This document shows positions 27,111-35,657 of a DNA stretch of 64,000 bases, in pieces. How positions within the stretch are numbered: the first letter of the stretch is position 1; the number at the start of each line of letters is the position of its first letter. The position numbers and the translations under genes were made by a program. This stretch comes from Thermoprotei archaeon (lineage in GTDB: Archaea > Thermoproteota > Thermoprotei > Gearchaeales > WAQG01): contig JAVZOV010000003.1 of NCBI GenBank assembly GCA_038881895.1, positions 1 through 64,000 of the forward strand, written 5' to 3'. The notes under the pieces are model-generated. The model searched no databases. It was given only the letters and a program-made list of their open reading frames with translations, and was not told where the DNA came from.

Positions 27111-27166
27111 AGAATTTTACACTAATAGTTAAAAAAATCCACAAAATCATCAGAAAAGTAATATAG

Positions 27167-27240
27167 CGGGTCCGGCGGGATTTGAACCCGCGACCACCCG
27201 GTTAAGAGCCGGGCGCTCCACCTGGCTGAGCCACGGACCC
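27167..27240 (-). tRNA. tRNA-Lys (CTT)
   Basis: Full cloverleaf on the minus strand: acceptor GGGTCCG/CGGACCC, D-arm GCTC/GAGC, anticodon stem CCCGG/CCGGG with loop CTCTTAA, T-arm GCGGG TTCAAAT CCCGC. The anticodon CTT reads AAG. No encoded CCA and no intron. Confidence 0.96.
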
Positions 27241-27311
27241 ATGCTCAATCGGATATACTTTAAACTTTCTTTTAAATTTTTTCAACAGCTTAAAAGTAGA
27301 AAATTTTACAA

Positions 27312-27400
27312 GTAAACTCGACGAGAAAGTCTAGAACTTCAGTTCTGGGATGAATTGTTGATATCCACGACTGAAGTAGAGAGATTCTCAGTTCTTCAGT
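27312..27400 (+). repeat. IS200/IS605 end relics
   Basis: 27317-27362 carries the left-end hairpin (GACGAGAAAG, GAACTTCAGTTC, TGGGATGAATTG). It abuts a right-end-like stretch (TCCACGACTGAAGTAGAGAGATTCTCAG) in the opposite sense. Nothing coding remains. Confidence 0.45.
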
Positions 27401-27544
27401 CTTTCAATAGTCTTCATTTAAGGTAAAGGTGATGGAAAATCCCCTGTTTATCTTCTTTTATATTTGAATTTGCTTTAAAAAATTCATAAATTTTATTTTG
27501 CTAAAAGAGCAGATTTGCTGTTCTTTTATAAAAGCTTTAAGAGA

Positions 27545-28867
27545 TTATTGTTTTTTAAGTTGTTCTACTATTTCTTTTGCTTTATCAAAACGCACTTTTC
27601 CTTCTTTTACCATTATTTCAACGACTTTATCTACCATATCAGGTGTTGCACCTGCCATGATTGCTACATTTCTTGCATGCAGTTTCATGTGTCCTCTTTG
27701 AATGCCCTCTGTTACTAATGCTTTGAGTGCTGCTAAGTTTTGTATAAGTCCTACTGCGGCCATGACTTCACCAAGTTCAGTGGCTGTTTTTACACCAAGT
27801 ATTTTTAATGCTATTCTTGCAATAGGATGTGTTTTTACCGCTCCTCCAACTAATCCGACAGCCATCGGTATTTCTAAAGTTCCCACTAAATCTCCATTTT
27901 CATTTTTCTCCCATGTTGTTAATGATGTGTAATGTCCATAACGTGTAGCATAAGCGTGTGCGCCCGCTTCTAATGCTCTATGATCTTGCGCTGTAGCTAA
28001 TGCGACAGCTATTATTCCATTCATTATTCCTTTATTATGCGTTGCTGCTCTATATGGATCTGCGGCCGCAAATGCCCATGCTTCAACTATTCCATCTACG
28101 ACATCCTCTCCACCAATCTCATTTTTGTCAATAACTGTTCTGGCGCGAACTAATCTTTTGTCTGCTAGGTTTGTTATAATTCTCAGGTAAACTTTTCCGC
28201 CTGTCAAATCTTCTATGTATGGTGCAACAGCTTCTGCCATAGTATTTACTGCATTAGCTCCCATAGCATCTCTTACATCAACTACTAAATGTGTAATTAC
28301 CATAGGACCTTTCATAGTATCTATTACACGTACCTCGATATCTTTTGCTCCACCTCCCAAGTTTACTAATGTAGGATCTTGTTCGTTAGCAATTCTTATT
28401 AGATCATTTTTATGCTCAAGTATTTTCATTTTGGCCCCCCATGGATCTTTCACATGCGTTAGTTGAATCTGACTCATCATTATGGAGCCAGTACTTGATG
28501 TAAATATTCCACCTTTAGCTCTAGCCCACTTTGCAGCATTGCTTGCAGCGGCAACTACTGAGGGCTCTTCTATTACCATTGGTATCAAATAATCACGTTC
28601 ATTTATTAAGAAGTTTACGGCAACTGAAAAAGGATATGCCATAGTCCCTATTACATTTTCTATCATTCTATCAGCTATCGATAAATCCAAATTTCCTGCC
28701 TTTTTCAATAATTCAATCTCATCTTGTGTAAGTCCAGCAAAATCAGCAACAATTTTTAGTCTTTCATCTATTGGTAATTTATAGAATCCAGGAATTCGTG
28801 ATGTTTTACTCACGGTTCTCACACCAAGTATTCTTCTCTCTAGATTCTTATATATTTGTGTAAACAA
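27545..28867 (-). CDS. mvaA: HMG-CoA reductase, class II
   Basis: 440 residues. Reduces HMG-CoA to mevalonate, the committing step of archaeal lipid synthesis, or the reverse. The class II signature is strong: MIENVIGT, EEPSVVAAAS (catalytic Glu), VDVRDAMGANAVNTMAEAVAP, THNKGIMNGI (catalytic Lys) and RGHMKLHARN (catalytic His). Many Thermoproteota use class I, so a class II enzyme is informative about lineage or transfer. Confidence 0.93.
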   Translation of the reverse strand: MFTQIYKNLERRILGVRTVSKTSRIPGFYKLPIDERLKIVADFAGLTQDEIELLKKAGNLDLSIADRMIENVIGTMAYPFSVAVNFLINERDYLIPMVIEEPSVVAAASNAAKWARAKGGIFTSSTGSIMMSQIQLTHVKDPWGAKMKILEHKNDLIRIANEQDPTLVNLGGGAKDIEVRVIDTMKGPMVITHLVVDVRDAMGANAVNTMAEAVAPYIEDLTGGKVYLRIITNLADKRLVRARTVIDKNEIGGEDVVDGIVEAWAFAAADPYRAATHNKGIMNGIIAVALATAQDHRALEAGAHAYATRYGHYTSLTTWEKNENGDLVGTLEIPMAVGLVGGAVKTHPIARIALKILGVKTATELGEVMAAVGLIQNLAALKALVTEGIQRGHMKLHARNVAIMAGATPDMVDKVVEIMVKEGKVRFDKAKEIVEQLKKQ

Positions 28868-28936
28868 AAATTAACTTATTTATCTTGAACAACTTTCGTG
28901 TAAACTTAAACATCACAGTATTTTGGTATTCCTTAT

Positions 28937-29110
28937 AGTGAGCTTCTCCTCGGCTAAAGTCGGGAGCTTCTAGCGTTTGAAATGAGCTTCATACTCATTC
29001 CCTCATCTGCTGGTTTGCATGGTTCACAACTCTCTCATCTCATACCTCTCGTTAAGGTATGGACTATGTTTATACATGCGTTTTGTGCGAGAACATCCCA
29101 CGAAAAAGCA
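28937..29110 (-). pseudogene. TnpB C-terminal relic with transposon right end
   Basis: Read on the minus strand, the frame gives NACINIVHTLTRGMR, a stop, then CKPADEGMSMKLISNARSSR. This parallels the intact tail NACINIAHRVMGSMG...KPADVTGSVKLQANAGSSR at 35464-35598. The right end AGAAGCTCCCGACTTTAG...GAGAAGCTCACT follows. The ~110-codon + strand frame overlapping here is its antisense shadow. Confidence 0.6.
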
Positions 29111-29196
29111 TGCAACTTCCAGAAATTAATTTGCACATTTCAGATCCAGGTTTTCTGGGCACCCATTCTTATAAACAGTTCTGGAAGGTCGGCCTT

Positions 29197-29619
29197 CTAT
29201 ATTTCTGGTACTGGGCTTTCTGCTCCGCATGCAAGACATTTCATATATACGATCTTCTTTTGTTTAATTAATACTGTATCTGGCTTACCACATACTGGAC
29301 ATATTACGTAACGTTTATAATACAGGTTAATTACAGTGTTTATTTGTTCATTCTCAAATCTCCCAGTGAGTATCAGTCTTTCGTTATCTATATTTCCTCC
29401 AGCACCTAATTCTTTGTAGATGAATTTTGCTAGCTCTTCTGGTTTTCTATTTAATCTCTCTGCAGCATACTTAAAGTTTGTTATAATGGTCTTTGCTCCT
29501 TCATTGTAAGAAGTGAGTTTTGGTATTTCATATCTTGTATATTTTTCTGGCTTAACGCTTACACTACTATATACTCGATTTAGCATCTCATCATAACTGT
29601 TTATGCTTAATTTTGACAT
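29197..29619 (-). CDS. Translation initiation factor aIF2 subunit beta
   Basis: 140 residues. The eIF2-beta/eIF5 core (YEIPKLTSY...TIITNF, KELGAGGNI) is followed by a zinc ribbon CPVCG...CLACG. Part of the heterotrimer that brings Met-tRNAi to the ribosome. Confidence 0.94.
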   Translation of the reverse strand: MSKLSINSYDEMLNRVYSSVSVKPEKYTRYEIPKLTSYNEGAKTIITNFKYAAERLNRKPEELAKFIYKELGAGGNIDNERLILTGRFENEQINTVINLYYKRYVICPVCGKPDTVLIKQKKIVYMKCLACGAESPVPEI

Positions 29620-29845
29620 GGTATACCGTATACTAAATTTTGCTCATAGATATATTGTTTTGCTGTACTATTTAAAAAATGCTAATCTTAGCTGAGATGA
29701 ATATGGTTGTGCTTAACCTCTAAGACTTCCTCCTCTTAGAAATTTACACGGGCAGGAAGCTTTCTTGTCGATCTTTTGTAGTTTTTTGATGGCTTGCTGG
29801 AGGAAAAGATATTTATTATGGTATTTATTTTTATTCGCGAGCGTT

Positions 29846-30079
29846 ATGGTCAGTGCTATGATCATTTCGTTCGAAGATAATGGTGTGTTAGTGGTTCCGT
29901 TGGAGACTATTGATATTAAATCTTTGGTCGGTAAGAGAGTTCGTTATCAGGATTATAAGAATCAAGTCTGGTGGGGTATTATAAAGAGTGCTATTAACGA
30001 TGAGTATTTGTTGGTAGAGTTTGATGGCAATCCTGAAGGATTAGGTATTGGATTGGATTTAGAAATAGTTGTAGAGTGA
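29846..30079 (+). CDS. Small conserved-looking protein, unknown
   Basis: 77 residues from the ATG at 29846. A TATA box (AAAAGATATTTATTATGG, 29804-29821) places transcription about 28 bases later, so the longer frame from 29765 would not be transcribed from that promoter. The sequence is acidic with beta-strand pattern (VGKRVRYQDY, VWWGIIKSA, YLLVEFDGN), reminiscent of a small SH3-like barrel. It precedes archease. Confidence 0.5.
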   Translation: MVSAMIISFEDNGVLVVPLETIDIKSLVGKRVRYQDYKNQVWWGIIKSAINDEYLLVEFDGNPEGLGIGLDLEIVVE

Positions 30080-30123
30080 CTGAATAAAAGTATTAAATAT
30101 GTGTGTTTTTATTAATACATGAG

Positions 30124-30546
30124 ATGGGCTTTAGGGTACTTGACCATGTTGCTGATGTGATTATTGAAGCGTGGGGTAATACTTTAGAAGAAGCGTTTCA
30201 GGAATCTGCTAGGGCTATGTTTGATCAAATGGTTTACATAGAAAGAGTCGACCAACTTACAGAGTATTCTATAGAAGTTGTAGGTTATGATCTTGAAGAA
30301 CTTTTGTATAATTGGCTTGAACAATTAATAATAACTGTCGACACAGAATTTTTAGTTTTTTCTAAGTTTAAGGTAACAATTTCTGGTCATGAAGGAAATT
30401 ATAAGTTAAATGCAATGTGTTGGGGTGAAAAATACAAAAGAGAGAAGCATGGATCAAAGGTTGTTGTGAAGGCTGTTACATATCATGAGATGAAAATAGA
30501 GAAAAACAATGAACTATGGATAATAAGATACCTTCTTGATATCTAA
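30124..30546 (+). CDS. Archease
   Basis: 140-residue activator of RtcB-type tRNA ligase and of other RNA enzymes. FRVLDHVADVIIEAWGNTLEEAF, the repeated acidic positions and VKAVTYHEM are the family marks. ATG 30124 is taken since a TATA-like element (AAAAGTATTAAATATG) lies about 30 bases upstream (leaderless); the frame opens at 30103. Its presence fits the intron-containing tRNA at 62 kb. Confidence 0.9.
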   Translation: MGFRVLDHVADVIIEAWGNTLEEAFQESARAMFDQMVYIERVDQLTEYSIEVVGYDLEELLYNWLEQLIITVDTEFLVFSKFKVTISGHEGNYKLNAMCWGEKYKREKHGSKVVVKAVTYHEMKIEKNNELWIIRYLLDI

Positions 30547-30705
30547 TTAAAGTTGTATCATTATTAAAAAATGGAGATCAACATCCTTTATCTTGGCTTC
30601 ATAAATGACTCTATTATATTTAAGCTTAATTTCATACATGACATAAAAAAGTTTATTTTGATGTTGCTCACTTATATAATGACTAATGAGGTGCGATAAC
30701 GGTGG

Positions 30706-31818
30706 GTGACAACAAAATTAAGGGTGGTAACAAAACAAGTGACTGTTATTAAACTTGGAGGATCTATTCTTAAAACTCCTCAAGATTTTGATGAGATTTT
30801 AAAAAAATTGTTCAATCGGTTTGATGGACATAGATTAATTCTAGTTGTTTCGGCGATAAAAGGAATAACAGACCTAATCATATCTGTATGTGAAAACCCT
30901 TCTAAAGATGTTCTTGAAAAAATACTCACACCATATTATAATACACTCAATGAACTGGGCTTGAATAATGATACTTATGAAGGTTTAAGGAAGCTTTCAG
31001 AAGAATTTGTTCATGCTGTACAAAATTGTGGTAATTTACAGTTTTATAAAGATAGAGCACTTTCTTTTGGTGAAAGAGCATCAGCACTAATAGTCAATGG
31101 CTGGTTAAGATCTAGGGGATATGATTCGAGGGTTTTTGGACCACGTGACATCGGTTTAATAACTACATCTGAATATGGTAATGCATCACCGTTAATGTCA
31201 CAAGTCATTTTTAACATCAGAGAGTCTTTAGAGAAAGTGATTGTTAATGAAGTTATTCCCGTTATTCCTGGTTTTATAGGTGTTAATTCTGAAGGGAATA
31301 TAACAACCATGGGTAGAGGAGCATCAGATTTAAGTGCCATGCTCATCGCTAAATCGTTAGAGGCAAATAATCTGTATCTGATTACTGAAACCCCTGGAAT
31401 AATGTCTGCTGATCCGAAAATAGTGTCTGATGCAAAGGTTGTTCCATTAATTGATCTGGATGAAGCGCGCGTGGCTGCGGAATATAAGGTTAAAAATTTA
31501 CATAAAAAAACATTTGATTATGCCAATGGTTTTAGTGGATCAATAAAAATTGTTAACAAGGATTTCATAGGCACGACAGTAACTAATTCGTATTCACCCG
31601 CTCACATAAAAATAGTTACCAATCATGATGATCTATTGATCATAATAGGACGAGGAGTCAACAGGAACATAAAACATTTACTCAGTGTTGTCAGTTTCAA
31701 CAAATGGAATGTTCTTAATTTAGATGCGATACATGCTGTGCTGAAAACATCGTCAAATGTCTATGATGCAATGTTCAAGGTTCATAAAGTAATATTGGAG
31801 GTGTGGGGTGATGAATAA
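30706..31818 (+). CDS. lysC: Aspartate kinase
   Basis: 370 residues, GTG start. Phosphorylates aspartate, the first step to threonine, methionine and lysine. The amino-acid-kinase motif VIKLGGSIL, the FGERASA region and ITTMGRGASDLSA are clear, and a short C-terminal regulatory part (about 290-370) may be ACT-like. It overlaps asd by one base (TAATG). Confidence 0.92.
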   Translation: MTTKLRVVTKQVTVIKLGGSILKTPQDFDEILKKLFNRFDGHRLILVVSAIKGITDLIISVCENPSKDVLEKILTPYYNTLNELGLNNDTYEGLRKLSEEFVHAVQNCGNLQFYKDRALSFGERASALIVNGWLRSRGYDSRVFGPRDIGLITTSEYGNASPLMSQVIFNIRESLEKVIVNEVIPVIPGFIGVNSEGNITTMGRGASDLSAMLIAKSLEANNLYLITETPGIMSADPKIVSDAKVVPLIDLDEARVAAEYKVKNLHKKTFDYANGFSGSIKIVNKDFIGTTVTNSYSPAHIKIVTNHDDLLIIIGRGVNRNIKHLLSVVSFNKWNVLNLDAIHAVLKTSSNVYDAMFKVHKVILEVWGDE

Positions 31819-32879
31819 TGACTTATGATGTAGCGGTTCTTGGCGCGACTGGAATAGTTGGTCAAAGATATGTAAGTTTTCTGAGCAAACATCCATGGTT
31901 TAACTTAGTCCAAGTTGCCGCAAGTGATAAAAAAGTTGGTATGAAATATGGATCAGCAGTTTCATGGTTTATAGAGGATCTAATGCCTTCAGATATTATT
32001 GACCTTAAAATTTCTAGGGCTGTACCACATGATTTTAAGGATATTGATATTGTTTTTTCTGCTTTACCTACTGACGTTGCCAAGTATGTTGAAATGCAGT
32101 TTGTGAAGAATGGTTTTTCAGTATTTTCTGATACAAGTCCTTATAGAATGGAACCTATTGTGCCTCTTGTGATCCCAGAAGTGAATCATGCACATTTAGA
32201 GTTATTGAAAGTTTTACCAAGCAAGCTTGGTGGTATTCTTGTTAAATCTCCTAATTGTACATCTAATGTTCTTTCTCTAAGTTTAAAACCTCTTATAGAT
32301 GTTGTTCAAGAATTAAAGTTAGTGAATGTGACTTCCCTTCAAGCTATTTCAGGGGCCGGTTATACTGGATTATATTCTATGAGTATACATGATAATATTA
32401 TTCCCTATATAAAAGGTGAGGAAGAAAAACTTTCTATTGAACCAAGAAAGATTTTAGGAAATATTAATGGCAACGAGGTTGTACCACGTAATTTATGGAT
32501 TGAAGCCACTACTACTAGAGTTCCAGTTATAGATGGTCATACAGTAGTTGTTCATGCATTAGTTGAAAAGAATGTAGATTTTGATTTAGTTCTTAAATCA
32601 TATAAAGAGTTCTCTGGTATTCCTCAAAGACTGAACCTTCCCACAGCTCCTAAAAAACCCATAATATTACGTGAAGAGTATGATAGACCTCAGCCTAGAC
32701 TTGATAGGAATTCAGAGAGGGGCATGGCAGTGAGCATAGGAAGGTTTAGATTACATAAAGTAGATAAAGTCAGTGTGATAAAATATGTTGCCACAGGTCA
32801 CAATACTATAAGGGGTGCAAGTGGAAATACCATACTTAATGCTGAATTAGCAGCTGCCTTAGGATTTTTGAAGAGATAG
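31818..32879 (+). CDS. asd: Aspartate-semialdehyde dehydrogenase
   Basis: 353 residues. Rossmann LGATGIVGQRYV at the N terminus, catalytic cysteine in KSPNCTSNVLSL, histidine region in ATTTRVPVIDGHTV. Archaeal/fungal subclass. Translated in tandem with aspartate kinase. Confidence 0.93.
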   Translation: MTYDVAVLGATGIVGQRYVSFLSKHPWFNLVQVAASDKKVGMKYGSAVSWFIEDLMPSDIIDLKISRAVPHDFKDIDIVFSALPTDVAKYVEMQFVKNGFSVFSDTSPYRMEPIVPLVIPEVNHAHLELLKVLPSKLGGILVKSPNCTSNVLSLSLKPLIDVVQELKLVNVTSLQAISGAGYTGLYSMSIHDNIIPYIKGEEEKLSIEPRKILGNINGNEVVPRNLWIEATTTRVPVIDGHTVVVHALVEKNVDFDLVLKSYKEFSGIPQRLNLPTAPKKPIILREEYDRPQPRLDRNSERGMAVSIGRFRLHKVDKVSVIKYVATGHNTIRGASGNTILNAELAAALGFLKR

Positions 32880-32947
32880 GTAATCATTTTCTTTAAAAAT
32901 TCAGTTTATAAAAGTTAGCCAGAAAACTCACGCGTTTTAACCGTGGG

Positions 32948-33748
32948 ATGAATGGTGCAAAATTTAATAAGTCCCTCAAAGTAATCGATCTTGGATGTTC
33001 CGTGCGGAAGGATGTTCGGTTGACGGTTGTAGGGAGGGTTTTTAGACCTAACGAGCGGAAGGTTTTAGCCTTAAACAGGTGTCTCAGCGAATACTTTGGG
33101 CTTGTGAAATGGTATCTATCCTTGAATAATACCTCTAAGACATACTTGCATAGAAACGGTTATAGCTACGCCAGAGAGAGCTTCGAACTTAGCTCAGCAC
33201 TGATACAAACGGCAAGAGACAAAGCTGTAGAGATTCTTAAAAGTTTCAAGGAGAACAGAAAGAAAAATAGTGTTTTAAAGTTGAAAAGAACCTCCATAAG
33301 GTTTGATAGGCGATGCTATCGATTTTCAAAGACAACCAATGTCTTAACTCCATACTGGCTAACTCTGACCTTAAATCGCAATAGAGTAAGCCTTCCAATA
33401 GTCTTCGGAAGGCATCAAAGAGATAGGATTGAATCGGCACTAAGCGGAGAATGGTCCTTCACTACCGTTGAGATGGTTAAGCGAGATGGAGAATGGTTTG
33501 CCCATTTTGTTCTAAAGAAAACCGTGGAGCTTACAGACGAACCTGAAACCGTGATAGCCATAGACAGGGGCGAGCGCAACTTAGCCGTTGCAGTTGCTAT
33601 TTCAAAGAATAATCCGGAGAAACCTATGAAAGGACAATTCTGGCGAGGTGAAGAAATCAAGAGGATTAGGGGACTTTACAGCCACATCAGGAGGAAGCTT
33701 CAAGAGAAGAAGAGACTTAGAAAGGTTAAGGAGCTTAGAGGGTTCTGA
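32948..33748 (+). pseudogene. TnpB N-terminal two thirds (interrupted)
   Basis: 266 residues ending at a stop inside the inserted element. It includes the N-terminal RNA-binding helices (ALIQTARDKAVEIL) and the first RuvC aspartate in VIAIDRGERNLAVAVA. The frame continues at 35117 after removal of the insertion: KVKELRG joins KERQKVNHQL without loss. Confidence 0.85.
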
Positions 33749-33749
33749 G

Positions 33750-34904
33750 TTAAGTAGGAATGCATAGTGAGTTGTTACTTTCATTCCTACTTAACCCTTC
33801 CCCCTTGATTAGCTCATTGGGGGCTCTTTGGGTGAACCCTTCTCCCCGCATCTGAAGGTTCAACACCGCTATGATATCTCTATCCATTGTTAACCCGCAT
33901 TCTTCGCACCTCATTATCCTGCCCAGATAGGAAGCCATGCTTCCTGAGCAGACTGGGCAGGTTTTAGATGAGTTGACTGGGCTAACGTACTTTACTGGTA
34001 GGTTAAGCCATTTCAGCTTGTATTCGAGCATGAACTGAAACGTCCTTGCGTTCCACTTTGAGAGCTTTCTATTATTTTTCCTTGAGCCATTAAGAATTCG
34101 CCCCTTTATACCTTTCAGGTTTTCAAGTATCGCTCCGCAGTTCCTCTCCTTGAGCTCCCCCGCAACCTGCGTGGTTAGTTTGTGCATGAAGTCTTTGGCT
34201 CTATTCTTCTCACGCTTAGAGTACTTCTTGAGGAGCATCTTTGAGGTTAGAGGCTTAATCTTAGATAACTTTTGTATCCTCTGCAGTTTAGTTTCATAGG
34301 TTCTGTGAATATGGTAGAGCTCTCTTAAGTCATAGCGCTTGATCTCGCCACCTATGAACGCCGTTACGTTCGTTAAGTTAACGTCAAATGATACCCACTT
34401 CTCAGCTTTGGGCTCAACCCTCTTCTTAACTGTAATTATCAACTCCTTCTCAGTCATAAGTAGCCCACCGACTTTATCAAAGTCTTTTGGAATCCACGAA
34501 CACTTTCTTAAGTCGACCTCAAGATACCGCTTATTCGGTTCAATGCTTACCCTCAGTATGCCATTTCTAAAGCTGAAGAGCGTGCTCTTAATATATACTG
34601 TCCTCTTAGTTATCTCAGGCTTACCTTCAGCTTTTCCCTTGTTATAGAACGTTATCCAGCCTTTAACAAGCCCTATGACAGAGTTCATTGCTGAATCAAC
34701 GTAATGCTTTGAGTATCTCCACTCCCGTAGCAGTTCATCTCTAAGCTCTCTCCTATCCTCAGCTTTCAAGTTAAGGTGAGCCTTCTTGGAAATTTTAACG
34801 TGCGAGAAGATTGCGTCTAAAGCCTTCCGCTTAACTTTGAAGTATTCTTCGATTAAATCTTTTGGAACATCTACTGGGATCCTGTAGCTCTTAACTACCT
34901 CCAT
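33750..34904 (-). CDS. tnpB: TnpB of element B
   Basis: 384 residues, close to 90% identical by eye to the TnpB of element C. RuvC triad intact: D in WVSFDVNLTNV, E in AILENLKGI, D in GLTMDRDIIAVLNLQ. Zinc ribbon CPVCSGS...CEECG. Overlaps the HTH gene by 10 bp. The 3' end overlaps the terminal hairpin. Confidence 0.88.
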   Translation of the reverse strand: MEVVKSYRIPVDVPKDLIEEYFKVKRKALDAIFSHVKISKKAHLNLKAEDRRELRDELLREWRYSKHYVDSAMNSVIGLVKGWITFYNKGKAEGKPEITKRTVYIKSTLFSFRNGILRVSIEPNKRYLEVDLRKCSWIPKDFDKVGGLLMTEKELIITVKKRVEPKAEKWVSFDVNLTNVTAFIGGEIKRYDLRELYHIHRTYETKLQRIQKLSKIKPLTSKMLLKKYSKREKNRAKDFMHKLTTQVAGELKERNCGAILENLKGIKGRILNGSRKNNRKLSKWNARTFQFMLEYKLKWLNLPVKYVSPVNSSKTCPVCSGSMASYLGRIMRCEECGLTMDRDIIAVLNLQMRGEGFTQRAPNELIKGEGLSRNESNNSLCIPT

Positions 34905-35056
34905 AGCCTCTCAACCTCGCTCTTGGGATAGCGGAGCTTGCCAGTTGGAAGTTTAACTGCTCTAATAATGCCTTTCTTCTGCCACTTCCAGAGCGTTTTA
35001 ACTGAGATGTTGAATATTTTTGCAACATCCTTTGGTCTAAGTAGTTCTTTTTCCAT
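34895..35056 (-). CDS. HTH-only remnant of TnpA, element B
   Basis: 53 residues, a complete MerR-like helix-turn-helix with wing: LLRPKDVAKIFNISVKTLW...GKLRYPKSEVERLW. The serine recombinase domain that follows in element A is absent and the protein stops at once. ATG 35056 lies about 27 bases from a TATA-like element (35078-35090). Longer upstream frames are read-through of the split tnpB strand. Confidence 0.7.
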   Translation of the reverse strand: MEKELLRPKDVAKIFNISVKTLWKWQKKGIIRAVKLPTGKLRYPKSEVERLWR

Positions 35057-35116
35057 CAAAGAGTTAATAGAGTTAAACAAATATTTAAACCTATCTATTC
35101 CAAAACTGCTGACCAC

Positions 35117-35644
35117 GGCAAGGAGAGGCAGAAGGTCAACCATCAACTGCATATAATAGCCAACCAAATAGTAGCCTACGCTAAACAGTTTCCAAAACCA
35201 GTAATAGTAATGGAAGACTTGAAAGGCATCCGCAAAAACTTCAAGAAATCTAAGTGGTTGAACAAGAGATTCCACAGCCTACCATTCGGAAGGCTTCAGG
35301 CAATCGTGGAATATAAGACCATGCTGAACGGCATTAATGTAATATATCTGCCAAAGAAGTTGGTTAAGAATACTTCTAAAACATGCCATAGATGCGGGCA
35401 TGTTGCCCAAAAGGTTAAAAGAGAGTTCAGATGCCCAGACTGCGGAATGGAATACGACAGGGATTTAAACGCATGCATCAACATAGCCCATAGAGTAATG
35501 GGCTCTATGGGATGGCGGAGCTGTGAGCTCCGCAAACCAGCAGATGTGACTGGAAGCGTAAAGCTCCAGGCGAACGCTGGAAGCTCCCGACCTCAGTCGT
35601 GGAGAAGCTCACTCATAAAGCTTAAATTCCTATGTTTCAATTAA
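35117..35644 (+). pseudogene. TnpB C-terminal third (interrupted)
   Basis: Continues the frame broken at 33740. It carries E in VIVMEDLKGI, zinc ribbon CHRCG...CPDCG and D in EYDRDLNACINIAHR, so the gene was complete before the insertion. It runs through the right end and stops just before mtnA. Confidence 0.8.
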
Positions 35645-35657
35645 TGAGTGAGGTTTT

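Larger units (their letters stand above)
33741..35117 (-). mobile_element. IS607-derived element B (HTH plus TnpB, no recombinase domain)
   Basis: About 1377 bp on the minus strand, inserted between the two G of AGAGGCAAGG in the host tnpB. Start CGTGGTCAGCAGTTTTGG and end CTCAGAACC agree with elements A and C. A 16-bp near-perfect hairpin lies at the right end (33747-33762 with 33782-33797). It contains only an HTH peptide and TnpB. Confidence 0.75.
32914..35614 (+). mobile_element. IS200/IS605-type TnpB element, split by element B
   Basis: Left end at 32914-32950 (AGAAAACTCACGCGTTTTAACC then GTGGGATGAATGG). Right end at about 35578-35614 (GAAGCTCCCGACCTCAGTCG, GGAGAAGCTCACTCAT). No transposase of the Y1 type is present, so this is a TnpB-only element. 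The nested 1.38 kb insertion at 33741-35117 cuts tnpB in two. Confidence 0.7.

Noticed and set aside
28982-29311. 109-codon + strand frame near aIF2-beta
   Set aside because: It is antisense to a TnpB relic and to the aIF2-beta 3' end. Its sequence mirrors those and is not a gene.
29765-30079. Long form (104 residues) of the small gene before archease
   Set aside because: The added N-terminal part lies upstream of and across its own TATA box; the ATG at 29846 fits better.
33750-35056. HTH-TnpB pairs as nuclease-dead TnpB-derived repressors
   Set aside because: All three RuvC acidic residues and the zinc ribbon are intact in both TnpB copies.
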